Positions 45,217 through 53,899 of a stretch of 57,709 nucleotides of DNA are shown here, piece by piece (within the stretch, counting starts at the first letter, position 1; every line of letters begins with the position of its first letter). Where the stretch lies: contig JAFRUS010000112.1 of NCBI GenBank assembly GCA_017438745.1, forward strand, positions 1 to 57,709, written 5' to 3'. Position numbers and translations under genes: made by a program. The notes below the pieces were generated by a model, which worked only from the letters and a program-made list of their open reading frames with translations, made no database searches and had not been told where the DNA came from. The DNA is from Oscillospiraceae bacterium (lineage in GTDB: Bacteria; Bacillota; Clostridia; Oscillospirales; Ruminococcaceae).

Positions 45217-46692
45217 TTAATTAATATTGAACAGTTCCACTTTCATAAGCAGACTGTCATCATCACGTAAAAGTCTGAAAGCAGCTCCGGGATAAAGCTC
45301 TGTGGCATATCCGGGCGGAACGGTGCTTCCGTCTGGTGAAAGAAGATTCTTAAGCGTAAGATTTACGAGATAGTATCTTCCTTCTTTTTTCTGGATGTAG
45401 GCCTTTACCTCACGGTCCGGTGCCTTTTCATCCGGAAATACATTGGAATGAAGATTCCACACACAAAGAGGCGTGTTGTTCTCGGCGATCATCTCGCTCT
45501 TTTTGAACCACCTGCCGGGGTTTCCCCTTCTCTGGGCGTAGAAATCAAGTTTCAGTATTGTATCATCTTTAATCCTGGTACCGCAGAACGGACAAACCGG
45601 ATTATTGATGTCATGAAGAATAAAATATCTTTTATCGCAGTTCGGGTTGGAACAGCTGTGCAGCAGGTTCCAGGTCTTTAAAAGTCCTCTCTCCCATTCT
45701 ATCGCTGCCGGTCTTTCCGACGGATTATGAAGTCCCTTACAGAAAACACGCATAAACAGATCTTCAAGGTGAGGACCGAGATCATTTACCGTGACCTTCA
45801 GATCATCCGGCCTGTTTGATGTATCGACAGGATCTTCAATGAATGTAGCCTTTTCTCCGAGACAGAGATAATCATCCTGCTCCGGATCTTCGGAATATAT
45901 CTTCGGTCCGATTATCGGATGCCTTAAAAAGATGTATTCATAGATCAGTACCGCCATGGAATGAAGGTCTGTCTGCACTCCCGGGAATTTGCGCTGCTTC
46001 CTGTCCATACCAAGAGTCTGAAGCACTTCCGGAGCAACATAGCCCCTTGTGCCTATTACCTCCGGCGGAAACAGTCCCGGAACCACAAGCGAATCTATGT
46101 CAATAACGACACAGGTGCCTGTACGCGGATCAACGAGTACATTGTTCGGCGAAAGATCTGAATGTGCCAGTCCTGCCTGATGCATTCTTCTTACAGCACG
46201 TGAAAGAAGAATTGATATCTGAAGCATTGAGCGGAAATCGCCCAGTTCGGATGAGTTAAGATATTTTCTGCTTCGTCCTGTAAACCAGTTGCTTTTCTTG
46301 TCCTTGCCCTTGATCTGAAGTATCTGGGAAGCGTTGTCGCCGAAGAAGAAATTTTTCGGGTAAGCCGGACTGATGATACCGAATTCCGGCCTTACGACAA
46401 TGTCCAAAGGCCAGCAGTAGCATTTCGAAAAATATGCCGCTGTTCGTTCATCGTTTCCGTTTGCTCCGCCAAGCTTCTCGGGTACCGTCGGATTGTATCT
46501 GCCGATTATAGCCTTGATACGGTCGTGAATACCAGGATCAGCCGCATTCTCAGGATCATTGAAGAACTGGACAACAAGCGATTTGTCAGGCGTGAAATAC
46601 GTATACTTCATTCCCCCTCGCGGAGGATTTTTGGTAACTACATATTCTATCTCACGGCCGCTCATAGTCAGTGCCCGTCTGATATTGTCCAT
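45217..46692 (-). CDS. Ter-associated protein kinase-like protein with zinc ribbon
   Basis: 491 residues. Kinase fold (about 15-340): catalytic loop HSDLSPNNVLVD (D179, N184), metal-binding position VIDIDS (DFG replaced by DID/DIDS) and GTRGYVAPEVL. A treble-clef or ribbon-like CSNPNCDKRYF...CPFCGTRI (about 350-375) and a beta domain complete it. This is the kinase class found with TerY and PP2C in Ter clusters. RBS AGGAG, 8 nt after the PP2C stop. Confidence 0.85.
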   Translation of the reverse strand: MDNIRRALTMSGREIEYVVTKNPPRGGMKYTYFTPDKSLVVQFFNDPENAADPGIHDRIKAIIGRYNPTVPEKLGGANGNDERTAAYFSKCYCWPLDIVVRPEFGIISPAYPKNFFFGDNASQILQIKGKDKKSNWFTGRSRKYLNSSELGDFRSMLQISILLSRAVRRMHQAGLAHSDLSPNNVLVDPRTGTCVVIDIDSLVVPGLFPPEVIGTRGYVAPEVLQTLGMDRKQRKFPGVQTDLHSMAVLIYEYIFLRHPIIGPKIYSEDPEQDDYLCLGEKATFIEDPVDTSNRPDDLKVTVNDLGPHLEDLFMRVFCKGLHNPSERPAAIEWERGLLKTWNLLHSCSNPNCDKRYFILHDINNPVCPFCGTRIKDDTILKLDFYAQRRGNPGRWFKKSEMIAENNTPLCVWNLHSNVFPDEKAPDREVKAYIQKKEGRYYLVNLTLKNLLSPDGSTVPPGYATELYPGAAFRLLRDDDSLLMKVELFNIN

Positions 46693-46700
46693 TTATGGTC

Positions 46701-48008
46701 TCACTCCTGATCAAATTCAAGCAGAACAAGTGTTCTGTCGTCAAATGAGCCTCGCTCAGTATAATTGTCAAGCCAGCGTAAAAGTCTTTCCTTTCTTTCT
46801 GCCGGAAGATCCGGATCAGAGTTTACAAGAGAAGCTTTTTTGATAAGAGCTGTATTCTTCCAGAGCGTTTCAAGATCACATCCTGTACGTTCCTCGATAC
46901 GCTTTGCGTACTGACACATAACTTTTCTGTCGTTGTCATTTACCCACGGATGAGTAAGCGGATCCGGTATGATCTCAGGCATTTCTCCTTCGGATGTACT
47001 GTCATCCGCTTCCGAGATACCGTTTAAGCATAGGTCAATGTACAGTCTGAGAAGCTCCGGTGAATTTGGAAAATAATCATCGGCAACACCGTCGGTCATT
47101 ACCATGAAAGCAGATGACTTTCCTCGCATGATCTTGGTCTTGCCCATAAGGCTTTCCTTTTTCGTCTGGTTTTCCGAAGTGATAAAATCAGTTTCACCGG
47201 AATATTCGCCGCTGTCCGGAACACTGAGAAGTCTTAATGCCTTCTCAAACGGACTGTTTCTGTCAACGGAACATATAATGCCGTCACCTATCTGGATAGC
47301 AGCAGCAAAGTATTCCTTTGACTCGCCGACCATTACAGGAAGAACGATGCATACTAAAAACGTACATGCGAGATCCTTGAGCTCAAGATCACGTTCCACA
47401 AGATCAAGATAACGGAACTGTGTCTTTCTTTCATCAAAGGCAGCCTCAACAGCTTCCTTTGCCTTTAAGACTGAATCCTGAAGAATGTTTGCGAAAACGC
47501 TGCAGCCTTCCATAAAACCGCTGTCATCAAGAGGCAGTGAAAGCTTTGCCTTGTCCTCTTCCGAAGCATTGTCAAGATTATCTCTTAGATAGGCTGCAGC
47601 AGCAGTACATGCTGCCTTCGCACCTATTCTTGAAAACTTTCTGGAACCGGCACCGTCAGATGCTATGAGTATCTTCCAGTCACCGTTTACGTCATATTCA
47701 AACCAGTCATCGCAGTTTGTTCCGTCATGCTTGTGTTTCTTGCCGCGGACTCTTGCTGCAGTTATCCTGCCGCCTTCAATATCCTGCTCTGAAGACATAT
47801 ATTCTTCAAAGATCTCCGGCTCATCTTCCGAGACCGGCTTGTACTGCCATAGCGAAGCTGTCTTGTCTGTTATGTTAAGTTCATTGAACACAGACAGTCT
47901 GTCCATGCTTTCCTTTATGTCTTCCTCAGTCGCTGAAAGAAGTTCATCTGGCTCGATGTCGATCACTTCGTCTTCAGAATACTTTCCTTCTTTTTCTTTA
48001 TTACTCAC
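46701..48008 (-). CDS. PP2C-type protein phosphatase of the ter operon
   Basis: 435 residues. N-terminal acidic region (about 1-85), then a PP2C domain: IASDGAGSRKFSRIGAKAA (metal Asp), VMTDGVADDYFP and FDDRTLVLLEF. The first motif has DGAGS in place of DGMGG, as in the PP2C group found next to TerY. Start codon is GTG (RBS AGGTG). Presumably counteracts the adjacent kinase. Confidence 0.85.
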   Translation of the reverse strand: MSNKEKEGKYSEDEVIDIEPDELLSATEEDIKESMDRLSVFNELNITDKTASLWQYKPVSEDEPEIFEEYMSSEQDIEGGRITAARVRGKKHKHDGTNCDDWFEYDVNGDWKILIASDGAGSRKFSRIGAKAACTAAAAYLRDNLDNASEEDKAKLSLPLDDSGFMEGCSVFANILQDSVLKAKEAVEAAFDERKTQFRYLDLVERDLELKDLACTFLVCIVLPVMVGESKEYFAAAIQIGDGIICSVDRNSPFEKALRLLSVPDSGEYSGETDFITSENQTKKESLMGKTKIMRGKSSAFMVMTDGVADDYFPNSPELLRLYIDLCLNGISEADDSTSEGEMPEIIPDPLTHPWVNDNDRKVMCQYAKRIEERTGCDLETLWKNTALIKKASLVNSDPDLPAERKERLLRWLDNYTERGSFDDRTLVLLEFDQE

Positions 48009-48023
48009 AATTTCACCTGCCTG

Positions 48024-48665
48024 TTAAGGTACGATTATGAAGCCCTGCGGCGGAGGCGGAAGTTCAATAGGTGCTCCCGGAAGTGCGTCAACGCTTCCTG
48101 AGGACATCTTGATCGAACCTGATACCCATGCAAAGAACTGTGCAAGATCGCCTGCTGAAAGGCTGTTCATCATGAGAACATTGTTTGTGATCTTCTTGAG
48201 CACTGAAGTATCTGCCTGGGCACCTGCTGCACATGCTATGATGTTTGCCGGCTTTCTGCTCTTGAGTTCCTCGGCAGCCTGTTCCCATTCATCTGTAGGC
48301 GCGCCGTCTGTAAGGATAAATACAAGAGGCTTCCAGTCACCTTTCTGTTCTGTGCTTCCCTTGCGTACTTCATCTTCGATGCATTCAGAAAGAAGTCTGA
48401 GCGCAGCACCGAGTGATGTAATACCGCTTGCCTGAAGTTCAGGTTCCTTAAAGTCTATAAGTTCAGTAAGCGGGCATACCTGTCTTGCCACACTGTCAAA
48501 AGTGATAACTGAAAGATACGCTGTTTCAAGTGCCTGCGGGTCACTCTTAAGTTCCATAAGAAGTGCCTTGACACCCTGTCTTACTGCTTCAATTGGTTCT
48601 CCGTTCATTGATCCGGATGTATCAAGCAAAAGATATACCGGTAATCTCCTTATTAATTCTGCCAT
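48024..48665 (-). CDS. terY: TerY-type von Willebrand A domain protein
   Basis: 213 residues, essentially a single vWA domain with intact MIDAS: LLLDTSGSMNGEPI, TSLGAAL and ILTDGAPTDEW. C-terminus is Pro-rich (PPPPQGFIIVP). TerY proteins act as Ca/Mg-dependent adaptor in Ter systems, next to PP2C and kinase. First gene of the operon; RBS AGGAG; promoter at 48814-48786. Confidence 0.92.
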   Translation of the reverse strand: MAELIRRLPVYLLLDTSGSMNGEPIEAVRQGVKALLMELKSDPQALETAYLSVITFDSVARQVCPLTELIDFKEPELQASGITSLGAALRLLSECIEDEVRKGSTEQKGDWKPLVFILTDGAPTDEWEQAAEELKSRKPANIIACAAGAQADTSVLKKITNNVLMMNSLSAGDLAQFFAWVSGSIKMSSGSVDALPGAPIELPPPPQGFIIVP

Positions 48666-48715
48666 AACTTTTTCTCCTGTCTTTTTATATATTTTTCATG
48701 TCCATGCACTAACCT

Positions 48716-48763
48716 GTGAACTCTATTCGAGTTCTTATGAACCGATAAAAGAAATGAGTTCAC
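48716..48763 (-). promoter_or_regulatory. Structured 5' leader of the ter operon
   Basis: GTGAACTC/GAGTTCAC enclose a second small GTTC/GAAC hairpin, in the roughly 115-nt leader between promoter and terY. No known riboswitch class matched by eye. Confidence 0.4.
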
Positions 48764-48785
48764 CTTTTTTACGAACATTGTCATT

Positions 48786-48814
48786 ATTATACTCTCTTTT
48801 TTAGCATTTGTCAA
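48786..48814 (-). promoter_or_regulatory. Promoter of the ter operon
   Basis: TTGACA, 17 bp, TATAAT on the minus strand, perfect consensus. Gaps between the six following genes are 33 nt or less. Confidence 0.88.
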
Positions 48815-48945
48815 TATAATCGCATAAATTTTGCACGACGTAAATGTGAAGATTGACAGCTTTTAATTTTAACAAAGATGCATATAGAAAAGCGTGATTT
48901 TTCCGTATTTCACTGTTATCTTCATACTCAGAGCAATTAAACATA

Positions 48946-48974
48946 TTGCTTTTTCTGTCTCAATGTTGTATAAT
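48946..48974 (+). promoter_or_regulatory. Promoter of the DctP/HD-GYP operon
   Basis: TTGCTT, 17 bp, TATAAT, 75 nt before the start codon. Confidence 0.7.
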
Positions 48975-49049
48975 GAAACTATATAGTATCAGCATTTTTC
49001 CGGAAGTTATGATACCGGAAAAACGACGTTCATTTCAGGGGGATTATTT

Positions 49050-50126
49050 ATGGGGAATAAATCTCACATTTTAAGAACATCGGCCGCTGTGATCATTATC
49101 ACCGGCCTTTTTGCTTTTAGCGGCTGTCAGAAACCGGAGAACGGAAATGCCGGTGACAGTTCTGCAAAGGTAACTGAAACGGAAACAAAAGAAGAAACTA
49201 TTTCGTTTCCTATAACAATAGATCTCGGATATTCGACCGGAAGAGACGACCCGCGCGGTGTGTCGCTTGACGAGTTCAGAAAAAATGTAGAAAACGAATC
49301 GAACGGCAATATACGTATCTGCATTCATCCTTCAGGCGAAGAAGGCAGTGACGAGGAACTTATCAGCAAGATGATAACCGGCGATATTGACATGACAGTT
49401 TCAAGTGCCGGCAACTACGCAACCTATTCAACACGTCTCGGTGTAACTGCTCTTCCTTTCCTTTTCGATGACTTTGAATCAGCATGGGAATTTGTTGACA
49501 GTGACACCATGAACGATATTGGCAGTGACCTGGAAGTATACAACATGCATGTTCTCAGCTGGTTTGACAATGGTTTCAGGTGCGTAACGACTTCGGAAAA
49601 GAAAGGTCCTGTACGTTCGATTGAGGATATGAAAGGTCTGAACATACGTACTCCTGACAATCACATCGTAATGGAGACCATGTACGCTCTGGGAGCAGAT
49701 CCGAAAGTCTATCCTTTTGCGAAACTGAAAGAAGCACTTAAGAATGACATGTTCGACGCGCAGGAGAATCCGATACCTGTCATCTGTACAAACCGTCTTT
49801 ATGAAGTTCAGAAATATCTTACCGTTACAAATCACAGCTATGACGCCATGCCGCTGACGATAAGATATGATCTGTGGAAAAAGATACCTGAAAAATACCG
49901 GAACATTCTCACCGAACAGGCTGCGGCTGCTCAGAAACAGGACCGCGAACTTGTAGCCGCACAGACAAAGGATTTTATACAGGCGCTTCAAAACGAAGGC
50001 ATGGAAATCATCCATCCGGACCTTAAGCCATTTAAAGACGCCACATCTGATGTTATCGACAAATTCAGCGTTTCATACGGTGTGGATCTTATCGATATGA
50101 TCGGGGAAATTCAGAATGGGAACTAA
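49050..50126 (+). CDS. TRAP-type (DctP) solute-binding lipoprotein
   Basis: 358 residues. Lipobox FSGC (Cys about 26) and a Thr/Glu tether, then a DctP fold: ITIDLGYSTGRDDPRGVSLDEFRKNV, ALPFLFDDFESAW, GFRCVTTSEKKGPVRSIEDMKGLNIRTP (with the conserved Arg that binds carboxylates) and QENPIPVI. TRAP systems need DctQ/DctM membrane partners; none is in the window. Instead the gene overlaps by 11 nt a membrane receptor, so this protein may deliver ligand to the receptor rather than to a transporter (inference). RBS AGGGGGA. Confidence 0.88.
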   Translation: MGNKSHILRTSAAVIIITGLFAFSGCQKPENGNAGDSSAKVTETETKEETISFPITIDLGYSTGRDDPRGVSLDEFRKNVENESNGNIRICIHPSGEEGSDEELISKMITGDIDMTVSSAGNYATYSTRLGVTALPFLFDDFESAWEFVDSDTMNDIGSDLEVYNMHVLSWFDNGFRCVTTSEKKGPVRSIEDMKGLNIRTPDNHIVMETMYALGADPKVYPFAKLKEALKNDMFDAQENPIPVICTNRLYEVQKYLTVTNHSYDAMPLTIRYDLWKKIPEKYRNILTEQAAAAQKQDRELVAAQTKDFIQALQNEGMEIIHPDLKPFKDATSDVIDKFSVSYGVDLIDMIGEIQNGN

Positions 50127-53100
50127 AAAGGGAAAAATAAAAAAACACTTCATTTTTTCTGCACTTGTTTCTTTATTATCGGCTGCATGCATAACTGCAT
50201 ATCAGTTTATTCCTTCATCCGGTTCAGAAATATATGCAGAAGAACATGACATCAAGCTTCACGGCGGTGCAGCTGCCGTTACAGGTGAACTTACCGGTCA
50301 CGACTATTCTGCTGTACTTTATGATTCGACCAACGGGCTCCCTACTTCAGATGCCAACACAATATATGCATCGGAAGACGGATTCATATGGGTCGGCGGA
50401 TACAGCGGCCTGATATGCTACGACGGCACTTCATTTGAACGTCAGGACTCGACCGGCGGCATTACCAACGTAAATGTAATATTCAGGGACAGCCATGACC
50501 GGATGTGGATCGGAACGAATGACAACGGCGTTGTCATGATGCAGAACAGACACTACGAACACTACACATACAAGGAAGGGCTGCGTTCATCGGCTATCAG
50601 GTGCATTTCGGAAGATGCCGACGGCAATATCATCATCGGCTCTTCATACGGTATTTACTATATAGACAGTAACATGGAAATGCACGATCTGAAAGAGCCG
50701 CAGATCTACACTTCATATATAACCCAGCTGTATTCCGACGAAAACGGAGTCATATACGGAAACACGAAAAACGGTGCTGTTTTCCGGATAAAGAATCTGA
50801 AACTTGAAGACTACTTTAACGGAACAGATCTTGACACAGGCGATATCACTGCCATCTACCCTATTCCGGATGATCCCGGGAACGTCTATCTCACCTCAAG
50901 CAACGGCTATATATACAAGGGAACTTTTCAGAACGGACTGAAAAAACTGACCGTAATACTTGATCCGAATAATGACAAAACACATATCCGCGGAAATATC
51001 AACCGTCTTACCTTTATCAGAGGATATCTGTGGGTGCTTACTGAAAACGAGATCGGTTATTTTGATGAAAACGGCCAGATCCGTGTTCTTGACAATATTC
51101 CTCTGAAAAGCGGTATCACCAATATGGTCGAGGATTATGAAGGCAACCTCTGGGTAGCGTCTACTCGTCAGGGTGTCATGAAGATCGTCTCAAACCAGTA
51201 TACGGACCTTTCCGAGGAAGCGGGTCTTGATCATCTGGTAGTAAACACGACCTGTTTCCGCAACGGAATGCTGTTCATCGGAACAGATCTCGGTCTTCAG
51301 ATCCTGAACCCTGATCACAGCAGAGTTGAAAACAAACTCACGGAATTCATCGGCAACACGCGTATCCGCTGCATGAAGACTGATGCGCATAATAACCTGT
51401 GGATTTCGACCTATTCAAACGATCAGGGACTGATATGCTATACCCCGACCGATACGATCATCTCATATACTGAAGAAGAGAATCTTGCATCGAACAGAGT
51501 GCGGTGTACAGCATTTGCTTCGGACGGATCAGTTCTCGCCGGCACGGATGACGGACTTTCTGTCATAAAGGACGGCAAGGTCATAAGAAATATCAGTTCT
51601 TCTTCAGGCATCACAAACTCAGTTATTCTCACCGTTGCTGCCGGAAGCGACGGAAACTGGTATCTCGGTTCGGACGGCGGAGGTCTGTTCGTGATAAACG
51701 GCAACCGTATCACCCATTACGGCCGTGAAGAAGGACTTACAAGCGACGTTGTCATGCGTATAAAGGAAGATACTGAACGTGGCATCTACTGGATGGTGAC
51801 ATCCAACTCGATTCAGTATATCAAGGACGGCGAAGTATATACCATAGACAACTTCCCTTACACCAACAACTACGACTTATATTTCGACGACAACGGACAT
51901 ATGTGGACGCTGTCATCAAACGGAATATACGTCGCTGATACGGATGAAGTCCTGTCCGGAAACAAATTTGAATATCTTTTCTATGACACTTCAAACGGTC
52001 TGCCAAGTGTACCAACCGGCAATTCATACAGCTGTACCGACGATAACGGAACGCTGTACATATCATGCCGAACAGGCGTGACCAGCGTAAACATGGATCA
52101 CTATTTCGAGCAGTCACACGACATACAGTTTTCCGTTTCATACATCGAAGCTGACGGAGAAAAATACTACGCTGACGATGACGGTTCTTTCCGGCTTCCA
52201 TCCTCGGCAAATACTGTAACTGTACACTGTCACGCACTCACATACACACTGCAGAACCCGCAGATCCAGTATTATCTCGACGGAATGGACAACGAACCTA
52301 CTACTGTCCGCAAATCAAAAATGGAACCGGTCAGATACACCAACCTTAAAGGAAAGAACTATGTATTCTCCCTTTCAATGCTGAACACCACCACCGAACA
52401 GATACAGCAGACTTTCTCGGTAAATGTGATCAAGGAAAAGAAGATCCATGAACAGGTCTGGTTTCCATGGATCTGCGTCATACTCGGACTTGTCGCTCTT
52501 GAAGAAATATCTCGTCTGTACGTATGGAAAAGGACATCTTTCTACAGAAAACGTGACCGCGAAAACAAGACTTTTGTACGTGAAATGATCGAAGCGTTTG
52601 CGAAAACGATCGATATGAAGGACAAATACACAAACGGTCACTCAAAGCGTGTTGCGGAATACACAGCCATGCTGACACGTGAACTCGGATATGACGATGA
52701 CACTGTTGAGAAGTATTACAACATTGCCCTTCTCCACGACATAGGCAAGATCGGCATTCCTGCCGAAGTCCTCAACAAACCGGGCAAGCTGACCGACAAG
52801 GAATATGCCATCATACAGTCTCACTCCGAGCTCGGTTACAGAGTATTGAAAGACATAAGCATAATGCCTGAGCTCGCTACCGGAGCACGTTCACACCATG
52901 AAAGACCGGACGGCAACGGTTATCCGGGACACCTTAAAGGCAATGAAATACCACGCGTTGCTCAGATAATCGCAGTGGCCGACTGTTTCGACGCCATGTA
53001 TTCAAACAGGCCGTACCGAAAGCGTATGAACTTTGAAAAAGCTGTATCAATTATCAAGGAAGTATCCGGCACTCAACTCACAACTGACGTAGTTGAAGCT

Positions 53101-53208
53101 TTCCTCCGTCTCGTCGATAAAGGTGAATTCCGTGATCCGGAGGACAAAGGTGACGGCACTACTGAAAACATCGACAATATACATGAAAAATTCGGAATGA
53201 ACAAATAA
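50116..53208 (+). CDS. Propeller/Y_Y_Y membrane receptor with HD-GYP c-di-GMP phosphodiesterase domain
   Basis: 1030 residues. Membrane helix near 12-32; extracellular beta-propeller (about 60-660) made of two-component-regulator repeats (IYASEDGFIWVGGYSGL, RDSHDRMWIGTNDNGV); a Y_Y_Y domain (about 670-780); second helix (WFPWICVILGLVALEEI, about 788-805); cytoplasmic HD-GYP (about 830-1005). The latter keeps NGHSKRVAEYT, H874-D875 in LLHDIGKIG, SHHERPDGNGYPGHLKG (G935-Y936-P937) and VADCFDAMYSNRPYR, so active c-di-GMP hydrolysis is expected. The architecture couples an external carbohydrate or solute signal to c-di-GMP breakdown. The start overlaps the DctP gene. Confidence 0.93.
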   Translation: MGTKKGKIKKHFIFSALVSLLSAACITAYQFIPSSGSEIYAEEHDIKLHGGAAAVTGELTGHDYSAVLYDSTNGLPTSDANTIYASEDGFIWVGGYSGLICYDGTSFERQDSTGGITNVNVIFRDSHDRMWIGTNDNGVVMMQNRHYEHYTYKEGLRSSAIRCISEDADGNIIIGSSYGIYYIDSNMEMHDLKEPQIYTSYITQLYSDENGVIYGNTKNGAVFRIKNLKLEDYFNGTDLDTGDITAIYPIPDDPGNVYLTSSNGYIYKGTFQNGLKKLTVILDPNNDKTHIRGNINRLTFIRGYLWVLTENEIGYFDENGQIRVLDNIPLKSGITNMVEDYEGNLWVASTRQGVMKIVSNQYTDLSEEAGLDHLVVNTTCFRNGMLFIGTDLGLQILNPDHSRVENKLTEFIGNTRIRCMKTDAHNNLWISTYSNDQGLICYTPTDTIISYTEEENLASNRVRCTAFASDGSVLAGTDDGLSVIKDGKVIRNISSSSGITNSVILTVAAGSDGNWYLGSDGGGLFVINGNRITHYGREEGLTSDVVMRIKEDTERGIYWMVTSNSIQYIKDGEVYTIDNFPYTNNYDLYFDDNGHMWTLSSNGIYVADTDEVLSGNKFEYLFYDTSNGLPSVPTGNSYSCTDDNGTLYISCRTGVTSVNMDHYFEQSHDIQFSVSYIEADGEKYYADDDGSFRLPSSANTVTVHCHALTYTLQNPQIQYYLDGMDNEPTTVRKSKMEPVRYTNLKGKNYVFSLSMLNTTTEQIQQTFSVNVIKEKKIHEQVWFPWICVILGLVALEEISRLYVWKRTSFYRKRDRENKTFVREMIEAFAKTIDMKDKYTNGHSKRVAEYTAMLTRELGYDDDTVEKYYNIALLHDIGKIGIPAEVLNKPGKLTDKEYAIIQSHSELGYRVLKDISIMPELATGARSHHERPDGNGYPGHLKGNEIPRVAQIIAVADCFDAMYSNRPYRKRMNFEKAVSIIKEVSGTQLTTDVVEAFLRLVDKGEFRDPEDKGDGTTENIDNIHEKFGMNK

Positions 53209-53223
53209 TCGCATGCGGTACAC

Positions 53224-53262
53224 AAAAAGCCTCTCTGAAACATATCTCAGAGAGGCTTTTAT
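53224..53262 (+). terminator. Bidirectional terminator after the HD-GYP gene
   Basis: AAAAGCCTCTCTGA/TCAGAGAGGCTTTT around a short loop, T/A runs on both sides. Confidence 0.88.
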
Positions 53263-53263
53263 A

Positions 53264-53899
53264 CTATTGTCTGTCGTAATATGCCTTGCCTTTGTCAGGA
53301 AGGAAATAAGTCCTTAAATATCCGTCTGAAGATACAACAACGAATTCATTGGTGTCTTCAATGTAATAGACATCATCGTTGTCATCCTTCTCCTTCTTGT
53401 GAAGTGCATCAGGTGAATTGACAACAGCCGATGCTGCCTTTTCGTATTCTTCAGCAGAAGCAAATCCCATTTCTTCGCCGTGTTTCTTATAGTGATCATT
53501 TAAAAGCTTGCTGTTACGGAATACATAAGCTGTCTCATCATCGTAATCTGCCGGACTTTCAGTAACTTCTTCCGTAAGAGGTTCGATGACTTCCTGTACA
53601 GTTTTTTCAGTAACAACATCATCTGAAACTGTTTCTTCCGGTGAAGATACTGCTTCAGTGGTCTCGATGATAAGAGAATCTTCTGTTTCTTCCGGTTCAT
53701 CAGTTTCCGCATCGGTAAATATCTGAAGCGGAGCTTCAGTCACAACCCCTGTAGAATCACCGTCAGGTGACTGCAGTACCGGATCATTTCCGAATCCTGT
53801 GAAACTGTTCAGAAGAACAAAAGCAAGCCTTAAAACAATGAGTAAAACTATCGCCGCAATGGAAAGTTTCAGAACCTTCTTTACGTTTTCATTTTTCAT
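53264..53899 (-). CDS. Membrane-tethered protein with C-terminal BECR-toxin-like domain
   Basis: 211 residues: one membrane helix (11-31), a long Thr/Glu/Val acidic spacer (about 45-125), then about 85 residues with FRNSKLLNDHYKKHGEEMGFASAEEYEKA, a VYYIEDTNEFVVVSSDG hairpin and LRTYFLPDKGKAYYDRQ. The KHG, F-V-V, RT-x-F and terminal Y pattern is that of Barnase-EndoU-ColicinE5-RelE-like RNase domains seen at the ends of polymorphic toxins and in phage. With an N-terminal helix the domain should face outside. The gene overlaps the glmM stop (TGATG). No immunity gene seen; domain identity is a by-eye call. Confidence 0.65.
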   Translation of the reverse strand: MKNENVKKVLKLSIAAIVLLIVLRLAFVLLNSFTGFGNDPVLQSPDGDSTGVVTEAPLQIFTDAETDEPEETEDSLIIETTEAVSSPEETVSDDVVTEKTVQEVIEPLTEEVTESPADYDDETAYVFRNSKLLNDHYKKHGEEMGFASAEEYEKAASAVVNSPDALHKKEKDDNDDVYYIEDTNEFVVVSSDGYLRTYFLPDKGKAYYDRQ

